64,000 nt of DNA from assembly GCA_026874595.1 (NCBI GenBank), contig CM049309.1:69858926-69922925 (forward strand). Direction: 5' to 3'. Shown here one piece after another: positions 24,640 to 36,900 of the stretch. The stretch comes from Sipunculus nudus. Lineage: Eukaryota > Annelida > Sipuncula > Golfingiida > Sipunculidae. Position 1 is the stretch's first letter. Each line of letters opens with the position of its first letter. The notes beneath the pieces are model-generated. The model saw only the letters and a program-made list of their open reading frames with translations, ran no database searches and was not told where the DNA came from. Position numbers and translations under genes: made by a program.

Positions 24640-25010
24640 ATTATTCGGGCGTCACTGGCATCTGTGGTGTAGAGGTAGGGCTCATCACTCAAAACGTGGA
24701 GGTTGTGAGTTCGAATCTCAACCGAGGCGGATTTTTCATTAGGCTTGGCGCTCTGCAGGCTTAATGGAAAGACCGTGTCCCGTTTGCTGTGTTTCACTCA
24801 CAGACGAAACCTTTCGAGAGCTCCTCGATGGCATAACAAAACAATGGGGGCGATTACACACCCAGGGCTCGAAGGTGCAGAAGTCACCGAACCTAGCTAA
24901 CACGTACAGGATATAAAATGTGAGGAAGCGCGTGCTACTGCCCGGTCACGTAGTCCGAAACCGGAATGGAATGCTGCTGATGTACATACCTAGTTATAGG
25001 CTAGCATTAA
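24640..25010 (+). mobile_element. tRNA-derived SINE
   Basis: The segment at 24657-24730 looks like a tRNA gene: an A-box-like TGTGGTGTAGAGGTAGGGCT, and a B box GTTCGAATCTC (24709-24719) in a T-arm with stem GTGAG/CTCAA, loop TTCGAAT and one mismatch. The anticodon arm is poor and a unique-looking body follows (ATTAGGCTTGGCGCTCTGC ... GTAGTCCGAAACCGG), so it is a SINE head rather than a working tRNA. The 3' boundary is a guess and no target duplication was identified. Confidence 0.55.
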
Positions 25011-27640
25011 AAAATACAGGCAGTTACAACAAAAATAAAAGAAAAATAAAACGACACTAAGAGTGTATCGAGTACAACGTTGATGTCCAGGTTCCTCCGC
25101 TTCGTTTGATCCCATATGATCGGGGCGCTGTCGTGATTATTTCTTAATGTGATGAAGGTCGGGATCATTCGTGACACAGTTTTACATCACGTATTAAAAC
25201 GAAATATGACGACTTTTACATGACTTGCCAAGAAACTGTTACGACTTTGTTACGACTTGTGACGATAAAACTTAAATGGGCATAATCACCTATAAACCAT
25301 GTTGAATTAACACGAAAAGGTGGCTTCTTCCCTTTCAAATAAATCTGTACCTGCCAAAATATTACCTTGAAACCGTTGATTACTCCTAAAAACGATTGTT
25401 AAAAACAGTGGACCGGGCGCGATTGCTGGTGTCAACATAATCACAGCACGTGGGTGCCGTATGCATTGCGGAGCAACAACATGTGTCAATCATGAGATTC
25501 CCTGACTGACTTGGCGCAAAAAAAAGGTTATACATGTTTCCACTGACTGAAACACCGCATGTTGTGGCTCAAAACCGGACCTCCACCACGTGGCCTTGTT
25601 ATGGTTAACAGACACACTTGGACTGTGTTTACCAACACGCAGAGCCATGACAAGGTGTTAAACAGCCGTATGCGAGGTACTGAGACTGTGTTCTGGGATG
25701 GTTTTGCTGGAAAACTTTTGTATAAAGCAAAACTGAACTGGTAGTGTGAAAGAATAGGCATAATATTGCTTTTGATTATGTCCCTTTAATTTTTTAACTT
25801 TTCAAAACATCACCTACAACACTCCTATACGACTTCCCCACGAATTATTTCGATGTCACTTCGTGGTTATTCAGCGTCAAATTCGTGGAAGTGGGAAGGG
25901 GGTTTGACATACTTGTTAACGTTTTGTAACCAAGTGATCTCCACGCACTTACGTTCTCAGAGACTAGGCAGTGGTGGGTCCACAGGGCGGGGGGGGGGGG
26001 GGGGGGCAGGGGGTCCAGACTCCCTTTTTGACGGGTTTAAACTAATTTTTTTAAAAACCTTTTTTCTAAACACTTTTTTCCCGAGTGTCAGACTTAGTCG
26101 TTTACAGGTTATCCGTATGAGTATATAAGGATTTGGTAAATTATATAAGGCTCGCGGCCGCATGTAAATTGACGCGTTCCTTTAACATCCTCGCACGGCC
26201 TTGTCAAATTGCATGTGCGGTCCCAAGCATTTGAATAATGCCTTAACAGTGCTACCTGTTTTGTAATTTTAGACTAAGATCAGTTTGATAAGGGATCTGT
26301 TATACTCTGTATTTAAGTACCCTCTTTTGATCTCCGGCTGTAATTAATTATCTCCATGTGTAATTAATTAATTAACTAGCAGCAAGTATTCTGAATTAGG
26401 GCTCTGTGAATCTTTCAGTACATAGTAATCAGGCATGGACTTCATGAATAATGTGCGCATTTTTTGTTTCATTTTACTTTTATTTACATGTACTTTAACA
26501 GACTTTCTTATGCGTGTAAATTAACAAGAACTAGGCGTTGTTGACATGTGCACTATGCTTAGAGTATAACATACACGACTGCTGAAACCTGAGTCTAATA
26601 CACTTGTACAGGATTGGTTGCAGCTAGCACATATATATTCCATTAAAAGCTGGAGAAACTGTTTAATATCATTTATGAAGCAACACACCATAAATTAATT
26701 CTTATGGATTTTTTTCCATGTTCAAAATAAAAAAAAATATTTGAATAATACATATGTTTCTATTTTTAAAAAATTTTATTATATAAATTTATTTTTTTTT
26801 TATCGATGCGGCCCGCTAGATACCTTACCGATATCCCACGCAGGCCCCTTGAAGAAACGATTGCCCACCCCTGGCGAAGTCTGTATCCCCAACCGGCTAG
26901 GAGCGATTTTTGGGCACTACGGATAACTTTATACGCCCATTCAGTAACTTTACACACACGTTCTCCTTTCATTTCCAAACCGGTTAGCTGGTTAGGCATA
27001 TATACTTTGATGCCGAAGACAGTTCAAGACACCATGTTCAAAGTCCAACTGGCCATGCCAATCAGAGTAAACTGACATCTGTATGTAAGTTTTCACACAA
27101 ATGTGGCCATCGAGAGCTCGGCCTTGTAAACTGTCTGGTAATCTTTAAATTTTTGCGTACATTAACCTCTTATATTTTAATATGCATGCAAAATAATTAA
27201 TTATTGCGAGAGTAGCCTATACATACAAGTTACTTATATAAATTCAGGATTCCAGAATACACGCACTGTTAAAATGAACGAGATTAAATGTAAATGATCT
27301 GATGATAAATAATATACAATTAACAAACGCAAATTATATTTTATGATTTATTCAAATGGCTAGTGTATCACTTTGGCAACACATTTGATGCTCACTACCG
27401 GTAGGCCCCTATATATAGAAACATGCTGGTCCGGGGATAATTATAGGCCTAGACTACCTGGTTAACATGTCTAAAAGTTAAAAACATGAATACGTTTTTT
27501 TTAATATCACTGCAATAAATTCGTACACATTAAACTAAGATTTAAGTTTTATATTTTGTTACATATTTATTTGTTAAAATCAGGCATCCGTATGCATAAG
27601 CGTTGGCAGGTTGTGTGCCTCGGCAACTGATGGTCTTCCT
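25011..27640. other. Intergenic, GCDH to AP3D1, last part
   Basis: No gene recognised. Contains an 18-G run (25989-26006) next to GGTGGGTCCACAGGGC, which looks like a transposon end, and a GC-richer patch at 26806-27060 whose open frames on both strands match nothing I know. Confidence 0.5.
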
Positions 27641-27890
27641 CTGCCTGTTCTGTGCTGCCCTCTGGCGTGTTTACAGATTGTCATTGTGATATCCGCTAGA
27701 TGTCACCTCAGCTCTCCCACGTCAACTGGTCACATGATCACACAGCTTAGCCGGCCATCTTGAGGCGAGACCGACACTTCATACGAATACAACCATTGAA
27801 AATTTAATTACCTGCTGTAATTATTGTGACATATGTTGAACAAAACACACAGGAGGTGACGACAAGCGTTGTAGCGTGACGTGAACAGCC
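27641..27890 (+). promoter_or_regulatory. AP3D1: AP3D1 promoter and 5' UTR
   Basis: GC-richer than its surroundings. GCCATCTTG at 27754-27762 matches the YY1 consensus, typical of TATA-less core promoters. TCACATGA at 27730-27737 matches the MITF/TFE M-box (TCATGTGA on the other strand). AP-3 builds lysosome-related organelles, so an MiT/TFE site would make sense, but this is only a motif match. No TATA box was seen. Confidence 0.5.
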
Positions 27891-27986
27891 ATGGCTCTTA
27901 AGAAAGTCAAGGGCAGCCTGGAGCGAGTACTGGACAAGAACCTGCAGGATTTGGTCCGAGGCATCAGAAACCACAAGGAGACGGAG
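27891..27986 (+). CDS. AP3D1: AP3D1 exon 1
   Basis: Thirty-two residues, MALKKVKGSLERVLDKNLQD then LVRGIRNHKETE. Human has MALKMVKGSIDRMFDKNLQD. The start context is AGCCATGG, a good Kozak match. Donor GTGAAT at 27987. Confidence 0.95.
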
Positions 27987-30900
27987 GTGAATATTGGTGT
28001 TCTCGTGATGTTTATTGATTTATTAACTAAATACATCAGTCATAAGACTTGTACAGATACACACCCGCAGTTCTGTGTCAGTGTTCGTGTGGCTGGCCTG
28101 TCATGGACACAACGTGTAACAGACTTCAAACGTGTTTGTGATTGGTTTGACGTAAGAGCCGCCCATTTCTAGCTCAGTAGCTGTCATCCGGTAACTGACC
28201 TGCGAAAACACAGCTGTCACACACGGGCAGTCATTGAGTAACTGCCTTATTATATCCAGTTAAATTGTATTAAGATACAAGAATCTTCTGGTGTTTTATC
28301 ATATGAGATAGTTATTTACTTAGACTAAGTCAGTGAGTGGATAGTTATTTATTAGAGTGGATTGTATATACAGAAATGATTACAGGTGAGTTAATGGTTT
28401 CACTGGAGAGGTCCTCCCTCTGTCAAGCTTAGTGAACACCGGGACAGTCTAGACCTGAAAATAATAATCTAGACTTGTCTAATAGTCCATACACCATAGT
28501 ATAAGATATGTATCGTTTGCCATCCAATAATTGCCTGACCCATCAAAATAACCATCAATATTGATTCACTTTATATGCAGGCTTCTGTTCCCTTTAGACA
28601 ATTACAGTATTAGACCAGACCCTCTTTATATTGGCCTCCACACTAGTGGATAATGCCACTTTCTCTCCTGTTAAATGGATCATAAACATTTAGAACAAAT
28701 TAGATGAACCTTATGTAGTCTTCTGGGAAAACTTGAGTCTGTGATTATGATGCGGTTAACAATATGATTTGAAGGTGGTACAAAGTATTAGGGGTGTAAC
28801 AATGCATTGAAAAATTAATGCATTAAATTGCAACCCACGATTAAATTGAAATTTTTTCTTAACCTCTGAATCTATTCATTTAGATTATTTAAATATATCA
28901 CCTGTACCATCCCAAACCCCTCCATGAGCTGCGATATCAAGACTATTATTGGCAGCAATAAACAGAAGGCAAACTACCAGTACCATGTTCCTTTACTTAC
29001 TAAAGTTAACTAACCTCCATTGTATTAACATATTTGTTTTTATTGAAATGAGAGAGTCTGAAATTTTCTTATTGTGGGTAAAGAATCAGTAAATTTAATC
29101 AGTTCAGAGGCGACTCACAATTCATTGATGTAAAAGGTATGTTTGAGAGGTATTTTATAGCCTTCTGTCTCTACTTAATCAGTCATTTGAAATGAAATAT
29201 CAAAAATGAAATAGCCAGTAATACAGCATATATAAATGGTCTCGGTCTATTGAACCTGACTTTATCTAATCGTGAAGTGCCACCTGCAGAGCAGTCATGG
29301 AACTATTTATCAATTAAACATAAAACATAAAGGTACATATTAGATTGCAAATAACTTATGCAACAGCAAGGCATTACCTTTGCAATTCCTGCACCTGTTT
29401 ATAATCACACCAACATGGGGGTCGCCATCCCAGTGTAATGTTCAAGGGCCACTTTCGTTGGTCAATATTAATGGCAATACAAAATCTTAATCATTGCTAG
29501 GGCACTGAAATTGGTCATCACTTACATAACAGATCTATGCACTGACATTTGAATAAATGTGTGTATGAAATAAATACGTATAATAATAAATGCATGATAA
29601 CTGCTATTCTAAATAACCATTAATATTAGCATACTTTCAAGTAAAGGTACCTTAATAGAACTCTGCTAAAAACAGTATCAAGGATTTTGTGACATGCTTG
29701 TTAAAATACTGCTTAATGTTAAAAATCTGACCAAAATCTTAAAGCAGGAAAATAAGCCTTCTTGTTTAGCTGTGAGGGTGACACTGCTGGATCCAGATAA
29801 TGCATACATTTGTAGTTTAGTGACAGGAAACATTCTTGTTTACAACCCAGATGAGATGGCCTTTTTTGTCTTCCTTGCAAATAAGGATAAGTCTCACTGT
29901 TTAAACTTTTTGAACTATCACCCCTACATATTCCAGAAACAAAATTAATTTGTAATGTTTGAAAATATGCCTGTAAAAAGAAAGTTTGTGTATTTTGGTT
30001 ACAAAACCACTCAATTAGCTTTTTCCACAAGGTGGTTGCTATAAACTTATACAATGTATGCTCCAAATATAATTTTGGCATGTTGATGAGATATAGCTTT
30101 TGTTGCTAGAAAGATGCATGGTTTTGAGAATTTTTTTTTCCATCATGCCCTTGCAGCTGCTTGTATAAACATGATTAGTGCACAAAGCAGCCTGATAGTC
30201 CACATGCTCCCCATCTCCACCTCCATACACAGTAAAACCTCCTCTAAAGACCACCTGTGTTGAGCAACCACCTCAACAATCACTCGTTATAGTTGAGTTG
30301 CTAGCCGTCCCAATTCCTTTTTGCCCTGGAAATGACACCTCACTTAGGAGACACTCTCCAAAATATGACCACTTTATCGAGATTCCATTGCCATTTGTGG
30401 TCGTAATTGTGAGGTTTTACTATATTTATTAAAGATTTTTAAATTGGGACTGTTCAGTGTTAAACCATCCTACATCAAGCTATAGGCCTGTCTTGATAAG
30501 AGAACTGATTTTGTGAGAACTGAATTCTTTTGTTGGCTTGGGAACTGTGATTATCTGTTTATTTTAGCTTTTGTGAAATTTTCTCTGATCCTCCCATTGA
30601 TCTATATTGATTGATTTTCCTCTAACGATTGCCCTGATTCTGGACTGTGAGCCAGGTGTTCATATTATCATGGTTAGTATCCTGTCAGTCACTGTACATA
30701 AACATGTGTGACCTGTACAGATATGATAACCCACTCAACGTAATATGAAAAGTCTAACTCAGAGCTGTCAGCTATTTTGCAACTGTTTATTATGATTGTT
30801 CAATATTTCAACCCATCAGGTCTGTACATAAACGTGTACACATAAACATGAGCAGAGTAGACAATTGCCCACAATACATTATTGACAGACTTAGTCAAAA

Positions 30901-33900
30901 TCAGTACTCAACAAAATGTGAAATACAAGATTCACTCACGAAAACTTTCATCAAAAAGATAGGAAAACGGAGTTTGATCAAAGAACAACAGATGTGTTGT
31001 CCGCGCGTAGCCCTGGCTTTGCTCTCTCCTTGCGGTTCGCTATGCTGGATACCTACGCTGCATATATGTAGTTCTATGGCATGTAATTGTTCATCAGTGC
31101 GTCTGTCTGTTGAGGCAAGGAAGACCGGAGTTAATTAAAACTTGAATAAAACTGTCGTTTACAGCCTTGTGTTTTCTCAGAATGTATAATAAAAAACTCT
31201 GATAATAAAATTACTGCCGTTGATCCATGGATATGACCAAGCTGAGGACAGATTACGCTGTAACGTGGCCTTTTCATGTGACTCGTGTGGTCCAACTTGG
31301 TGCGTTCTTATCAATTTAGATTATATAAAATGTAGAGAAGTCAACAACAATTCTGTTTTATTAACACACATAAATAGTCATGTTTTTATTGATATCTGCC
31401 ACAAACAATCAATAGAAGTTTAAAATTAATGAGCAATAACGGAAAGTATGAGAAATCCTTGGCTCTTTGTTATCGCCCACCTGCCGATTCTGGGTGTCAG
31501 ACAATCTTCATTTCTGCACAATACTAAAAGAATCGACCTGTTATATTTATTAATCTTAGAATCTTTATGATGCCAAATAATATAATAGTAATAATTGTTA
31601 CCTGATATTTACCCTGAAAATGTATACTCGACTTATAATGCGAGTTTTTACGGTATCTTATGAGCAGTTGTGGGATTTTGTTTTGTGGGAAATGAGCATG
31701 GAATCACATACATGTGTTCTTACTGTTCTTACTTGTGTATGTGAGAGCAGTATTCAGTCAGACACGTGCATTATCCACTTTTGTATTAATATCCATAGCA
31801 GTGTGAACTTGTCTTGATGTAAGAAACTACCCAAAAAAATTATCAAAGGAATACATAAACATTTGTAAACATTTTACTATTACACTAAAATGAGCTTCAG
31901 GCCATAGCAGAACAGACCCCCAGTGTGTTTTATTAGTTGTTTGTAAAAGTTCAGTGTTGACAAGGACTTCCAGTGGTATTGCATTGCATTTTGTGTCAGT
32001 GACACTGGTAGAATTTAGCTTTTAATAACACAGCTTGTTCCAGATTTGTTGACCTCACTTAGTGAAGTAAGTTCTCTGCCATAAAGGCACAAGCCACATT
32101 TAAAGAATATGCTGTCTGTGCATAGTTTAACTTAGGCAATATACAAATAGTATAGTAGTAAATAACCAAAGAGCAAATTCCATTAATCACTGATCATTAA
32201 TTTATTTTTTTTTTTTGCAGATAATACCTTGATGAAAATATCTTATCAAAATATGACATGTTAAATATTGTTTTGTTGAGGATGACATTTTTGATGAGCT
32301 AAATAGACATTAAGTTGACTAACCATACATTTATACATCTCTATCAGGTGAATGATTGACTAAATGTGTTTAAACAGTAAATTGATTAATTAGAATGTCT
32401 GATGTATTTTAGTTGATATATCTGGGTCTTGTATATGAATAAAATAAGGAAGCATATGATTGTCAGCAGCTGATTAAACAGACTTCCCAGCTTTGTGGAC
32501 GATAGCAGTTAGCTGGATAAATACACTTAACTATCAGGTCACATGAGCACAGTGAGTGTTAATTATAAAGTCTCCAGGCTCACCCACAGGGAGGTCATGT
32601 GACTATTGTGGTCAAAGCGGTCATATCTTTTAAAAGAGGACACGCAACCATGAAATTGATAACATATACTTTGCCCCTAGTGTCACTTTAAACCTGCATT
32701 TGATTACTCTAGTCTGGTTCTTACGAAACATTTAGGCTGTTGGGAGTTTTGATGTGCATGTATGCCATGGACAGAATATTCATAGCTAGAAACCACAGCA
32801 ATGGCACTGGCAAAATTGACACACATGAAAATCTTACAGAAATGGGATTTCCATAGTATGACCATCACTCTGTAAAATTTAAAAAAGGGTTAGTACCTCC
32901 TTGTTGCTACTTAAAATATCCATTTGATAATTTCAATTCTTCATATTTAATTCAGTATCCGGGTAAACAGTGTGCAAAATACTTGTTCATAGTAAGCTTA
33001 TATAACAGGATACACAAAATTATTATGCACAATAAATTTATGCCATTTAGCCTACCAAATCATTTACATAATGATATACAAAGAAGTACAACATCAGTGA
33101 AGGGTCTACACAGTGAAACCTGTTTAATTAGATCACCCATAGAACTAGCCAAAGGTGATCTAACTTCACAGGTGGTCCTACAAGTTAATAGACAGGTCGG
33201 TTATAACCAATATGAATTCAGGGGTGAATTCACTCAGGGGTGGTCTTAATAGATAGATGGTCTTTCAAACAGGTTCCACTGTCTCATAAATGGAACCAAG
33301 AAAACATCCATCAAAAGAAAAAAAGTTTTGACCATAGATTTTCTGTGTCTAGTCTAACGTCATGTTTTAGTGTTAATGTCCATGTCTGATCATGTGTTCT
33401 GTCAGATGTACATGTGCCTGACAGCCTCGCAGAACTGTTGGTGCAAAGTGCATCTCGCAGGGTTACATTAGGTGCACAAGACCTTTTGGGTGCATCTGTG
33501 TACCAAGGCACATTTTCGAACACTGTTACTCCAAATTTATGTGTCATAAATAATAAGGAACATGTGTGATAAATGAAAGAAGGATTTGCATAAACAGCTG
33601 TTCTGTGATAAACACCAAGTTGTCTAGTTGTTTTGAATAATCAGCATCTTCTGGTGGCAATATGAATTTTTGAGATACAATGACCATGGGCTCAAAATGC
33701 CACATGTGGACCTAGATTTATTTACTAAGGTAAATAAAATCGCCTGAAAAAAAATAAGAAATGCTGCTCTGGGCAAAACAATAAAAAATTAAAGAAATTT
33801 TTACATAGTGACAAATGTTATAAAGATGAAATAGCATGAATTCATTCATTTTACATGTTTTGGAACTGTATAATTAGGGCACCTGTTTTTATGAGAGATT

Positions 33901-36900
33901 ATTTTCATGGTTCATGTGAAACATGATGGGGAAGCAAAATCAACATAAGATAAAGACAACAATTTCTGAATGATACAGTTTCACTATTCCAGAAAATATT
34001 TGACATTACACATGCTCTACTGGTGATGAGGATATTATATACAAACAACACAAGTCAGTTCATTTTAAGAAACATTGTTTTAGATTACTGTGCATACTTA
34101 AAAAAGTGTACACATACACTCTGAAGAAAATAATGGCTGTTCATTACTCCACCTTTTCATGGCATTGATTCTAACCCCACAGGGTCCAACATCAACTGTT
34201 ACCCGCTTGCCTGGGGCAAGAGAAAGTTCCAGAAAATGGTAGGGGACCCAATGTGGGCTCCTTCTTTCCCGACTGGGCAAGTAGGTCCAACATAATTAAA
34301 CCTTTACTCAACATCTTGAACCTTGAACAACTAAACTTAAGTCAGCAATTTTTTTTTTTTAGAAGTGAAATCATATTGTAACACCTCTTATCTTAAATTA
34401 CCTACGTGTTAATCTGTGTTTAAATGCTTTTGAACATGTTTATTGTTGCAAAATAAGTGTGCGGAACACACTTTTTGTTGTTGTGGCTGTGATCTGTGAT
34501 TTTTGTAGGACAAGTAAAAACTTGTGTAGGGCAAGTAAAAGTTATATGTTTCCTGTCCTGTTGAGCCCTTACCCTTTGGAAATGGTCTACAGAAAGCTGT
34601 CATAGACATAGTTATTTTAACCTTGGTTTATATTTCATTATGATCATTAAAAGCAGGAAAATATTCATTTTTTGAACAGTACTGTGTGGACATGTTGACA
34701 TTGTGTTATGTCAGTTGGGCCAAACTGTGGTTATTTTTCACCCAGTGCACAAGCTATCTTTCCAGAATTGGTATATTTAGTGGCCAGCTGACTGACTCCC
34801 TACAGTTACACTTATTCTGATGTGTGACTATACACATCAGCATTTGTTTTTTCAGCCATTGACCTCCACTGTACCTTCAGTGTCTTTTACAATGATACAT
34901 TTTCCTGTTTTTATGCGTCTCACTCTCAGATTGTTGCGATACTTTTTGATCCCAGAGACTCGTGTAAAACGTGATCCTGTCCGTGCCGGTCATAAATGCT
35001 ACTTTTCTGGTCTGGTATGGTCAGATTGTGGATGCTGTTGTGTGGTATTGTCCATGCAGAAATTCTTACACCAGAAGGCAGTGTTGTAATAAACCATGGG
35101 ATATGGTACTCATGTATTCATAGGTTTTCCTGTTCTTGATAAGGGTTATGTTTTCTGATTGATAGTGTTTAGATGGCTCTGTCAGCTAAAGCTGCCTGCC
35201 ATCCTATCCTGGCCTGTCTGCCACCCCCCCCCCCCCCCCTTCTCATCTGAGTTTTGTGATACTAGTTCTCAACATATTGATTTGCAGGTCAGTTGACATT
35301 GATAGCCTGTATACTGAATGTAGATTATTAATCAGGATTTAGTATTTATTGTATCCCCAGACAAAGTCGGGGGATACTATGTTTTCATACCGGTTCCGCC
35401 GCTGCCGTCACCACCGCATATAAATCTTGTTGGCGTGATAACCAAAAAAAATATTTCACGGAACTTTACCAAACTTGGTATATGTATAGATATGGGTAAG
35501 AGGACGACGCCTATTTAAAATAAGGTCATGACCTTTACTAGGAGAGTGTCCTTGACCTTGAATGGGTCCAATTTTGGGGAAAATCACACAAATTCTTAAA
35601 TATCTCAAGAAATCTTGCATGGATTTATCCCAAAATCAAGTTGATGAAAGATCATGGATAGGGTTGTCATGTTCCAGAAACTGGTGGCGCCACCTATTAT
35701 TCTTTACTTGTTTTCGTGCCGTTTAATACCCCCAAAATTGCCACCTTACAGTACTGTGAGCATTATAAGTCAAAAACTAATGGACAGATTTCTTTTATAT
35801 TATGCATATACATAGGTATGGGTTATGGGATGATGTTTATTTAAGTTGGGGTCATGACCTTTCCTATGATAGTGGCCTTGACCTTGAATATTGCCATATA
35901 TGGGGAAAATCACACACCTCTTATGATATCTCCAGTGTTGATAGCCTGATATGGATTTCAAACATGACTTATGTATGGCCCACCACTAAAGGAAGAACCC
36001 TATAGGTTCTAAGGTCATGAGGTCAAAGGTCAAGGTCACTGGACTGGCATTTTAAAAGATACTGTGGATGAATTTTAAGCCAAACTTTCATCCCAGGTCT
36101 TCATCTTGAATATATAGCTCACTTGCCAATAGTGGATGATCCATATAAATTTTGGGGTCACAAGGTCAAAGGTCAAGGCCACAGGAGCTTTCTGTCCAAA
36201 AATTAGTTTCTGGATGATAATTCCTGCTTTTATTGATGTATTGATTTCAAATTTGACTTATATATGTCCCATTGAAAAAGCAAGACTCCGATTGATTTTG
36301 GGGTCATGAGGTCAAAGGTCAAGGTCACAGGACACATCTTTAAAAAGATTGTGGATGCATTTTCAGCCAAACATTTCATCTCAGACCTTTCATCTTGCAC
36401 ATATAAGTCATCTGCCAATAGAGGAAGACCACTATCAGTTTTGAGGTCACAAGGTCAAAGGTAAAGGTCACAGGAGCCATCTGTCCAAAAATTAGTTCCT
36501 GGATGATAATTCCTGCTTTTATTGATGTATGGATTTCAAACTTGACTTGTATATGTCCCATTGGAAAAGCAAGACCCAAATTGATTTTGGGTCATGAGGT
36601 CAAAGGTCAAGGTTACAGGACATATCTTTAAAAAGATTGTGGATGCATTTTCAGCCAAACATTTCATCTCAGACCTTTCATCTTGCACATATAGTTCACC
36701 TGCCAAGAGAGGAAGAACCCTATCAGTTTTGAGGTCACAAGGTCAAAGGTGAAGGTCACAGGAGCCATCTGTCCAAAAATTAGTTTCTGAATGATAATTC
36801 CTTCTTTTATTGAAGTATGGATTTCAAACTTGACTTGTATTTGACCCATTGGAAAAGCAAGACCCGAATTGATTTTGGGGTCATGAGGTCAAAGGTCAAG

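Noticed and set aside
24657-24730. A functional tRNA gene
   Set aside because: The T-arm and B box are good, but the anticodon arm and acceptor pairing are poor and a SINE-like body follows.
26741-27075. Overlapping open frames on both strands around 26741-27075
   Set aside because: The translations match no domain I know; the patch is GC-richer and could be an old repeat.
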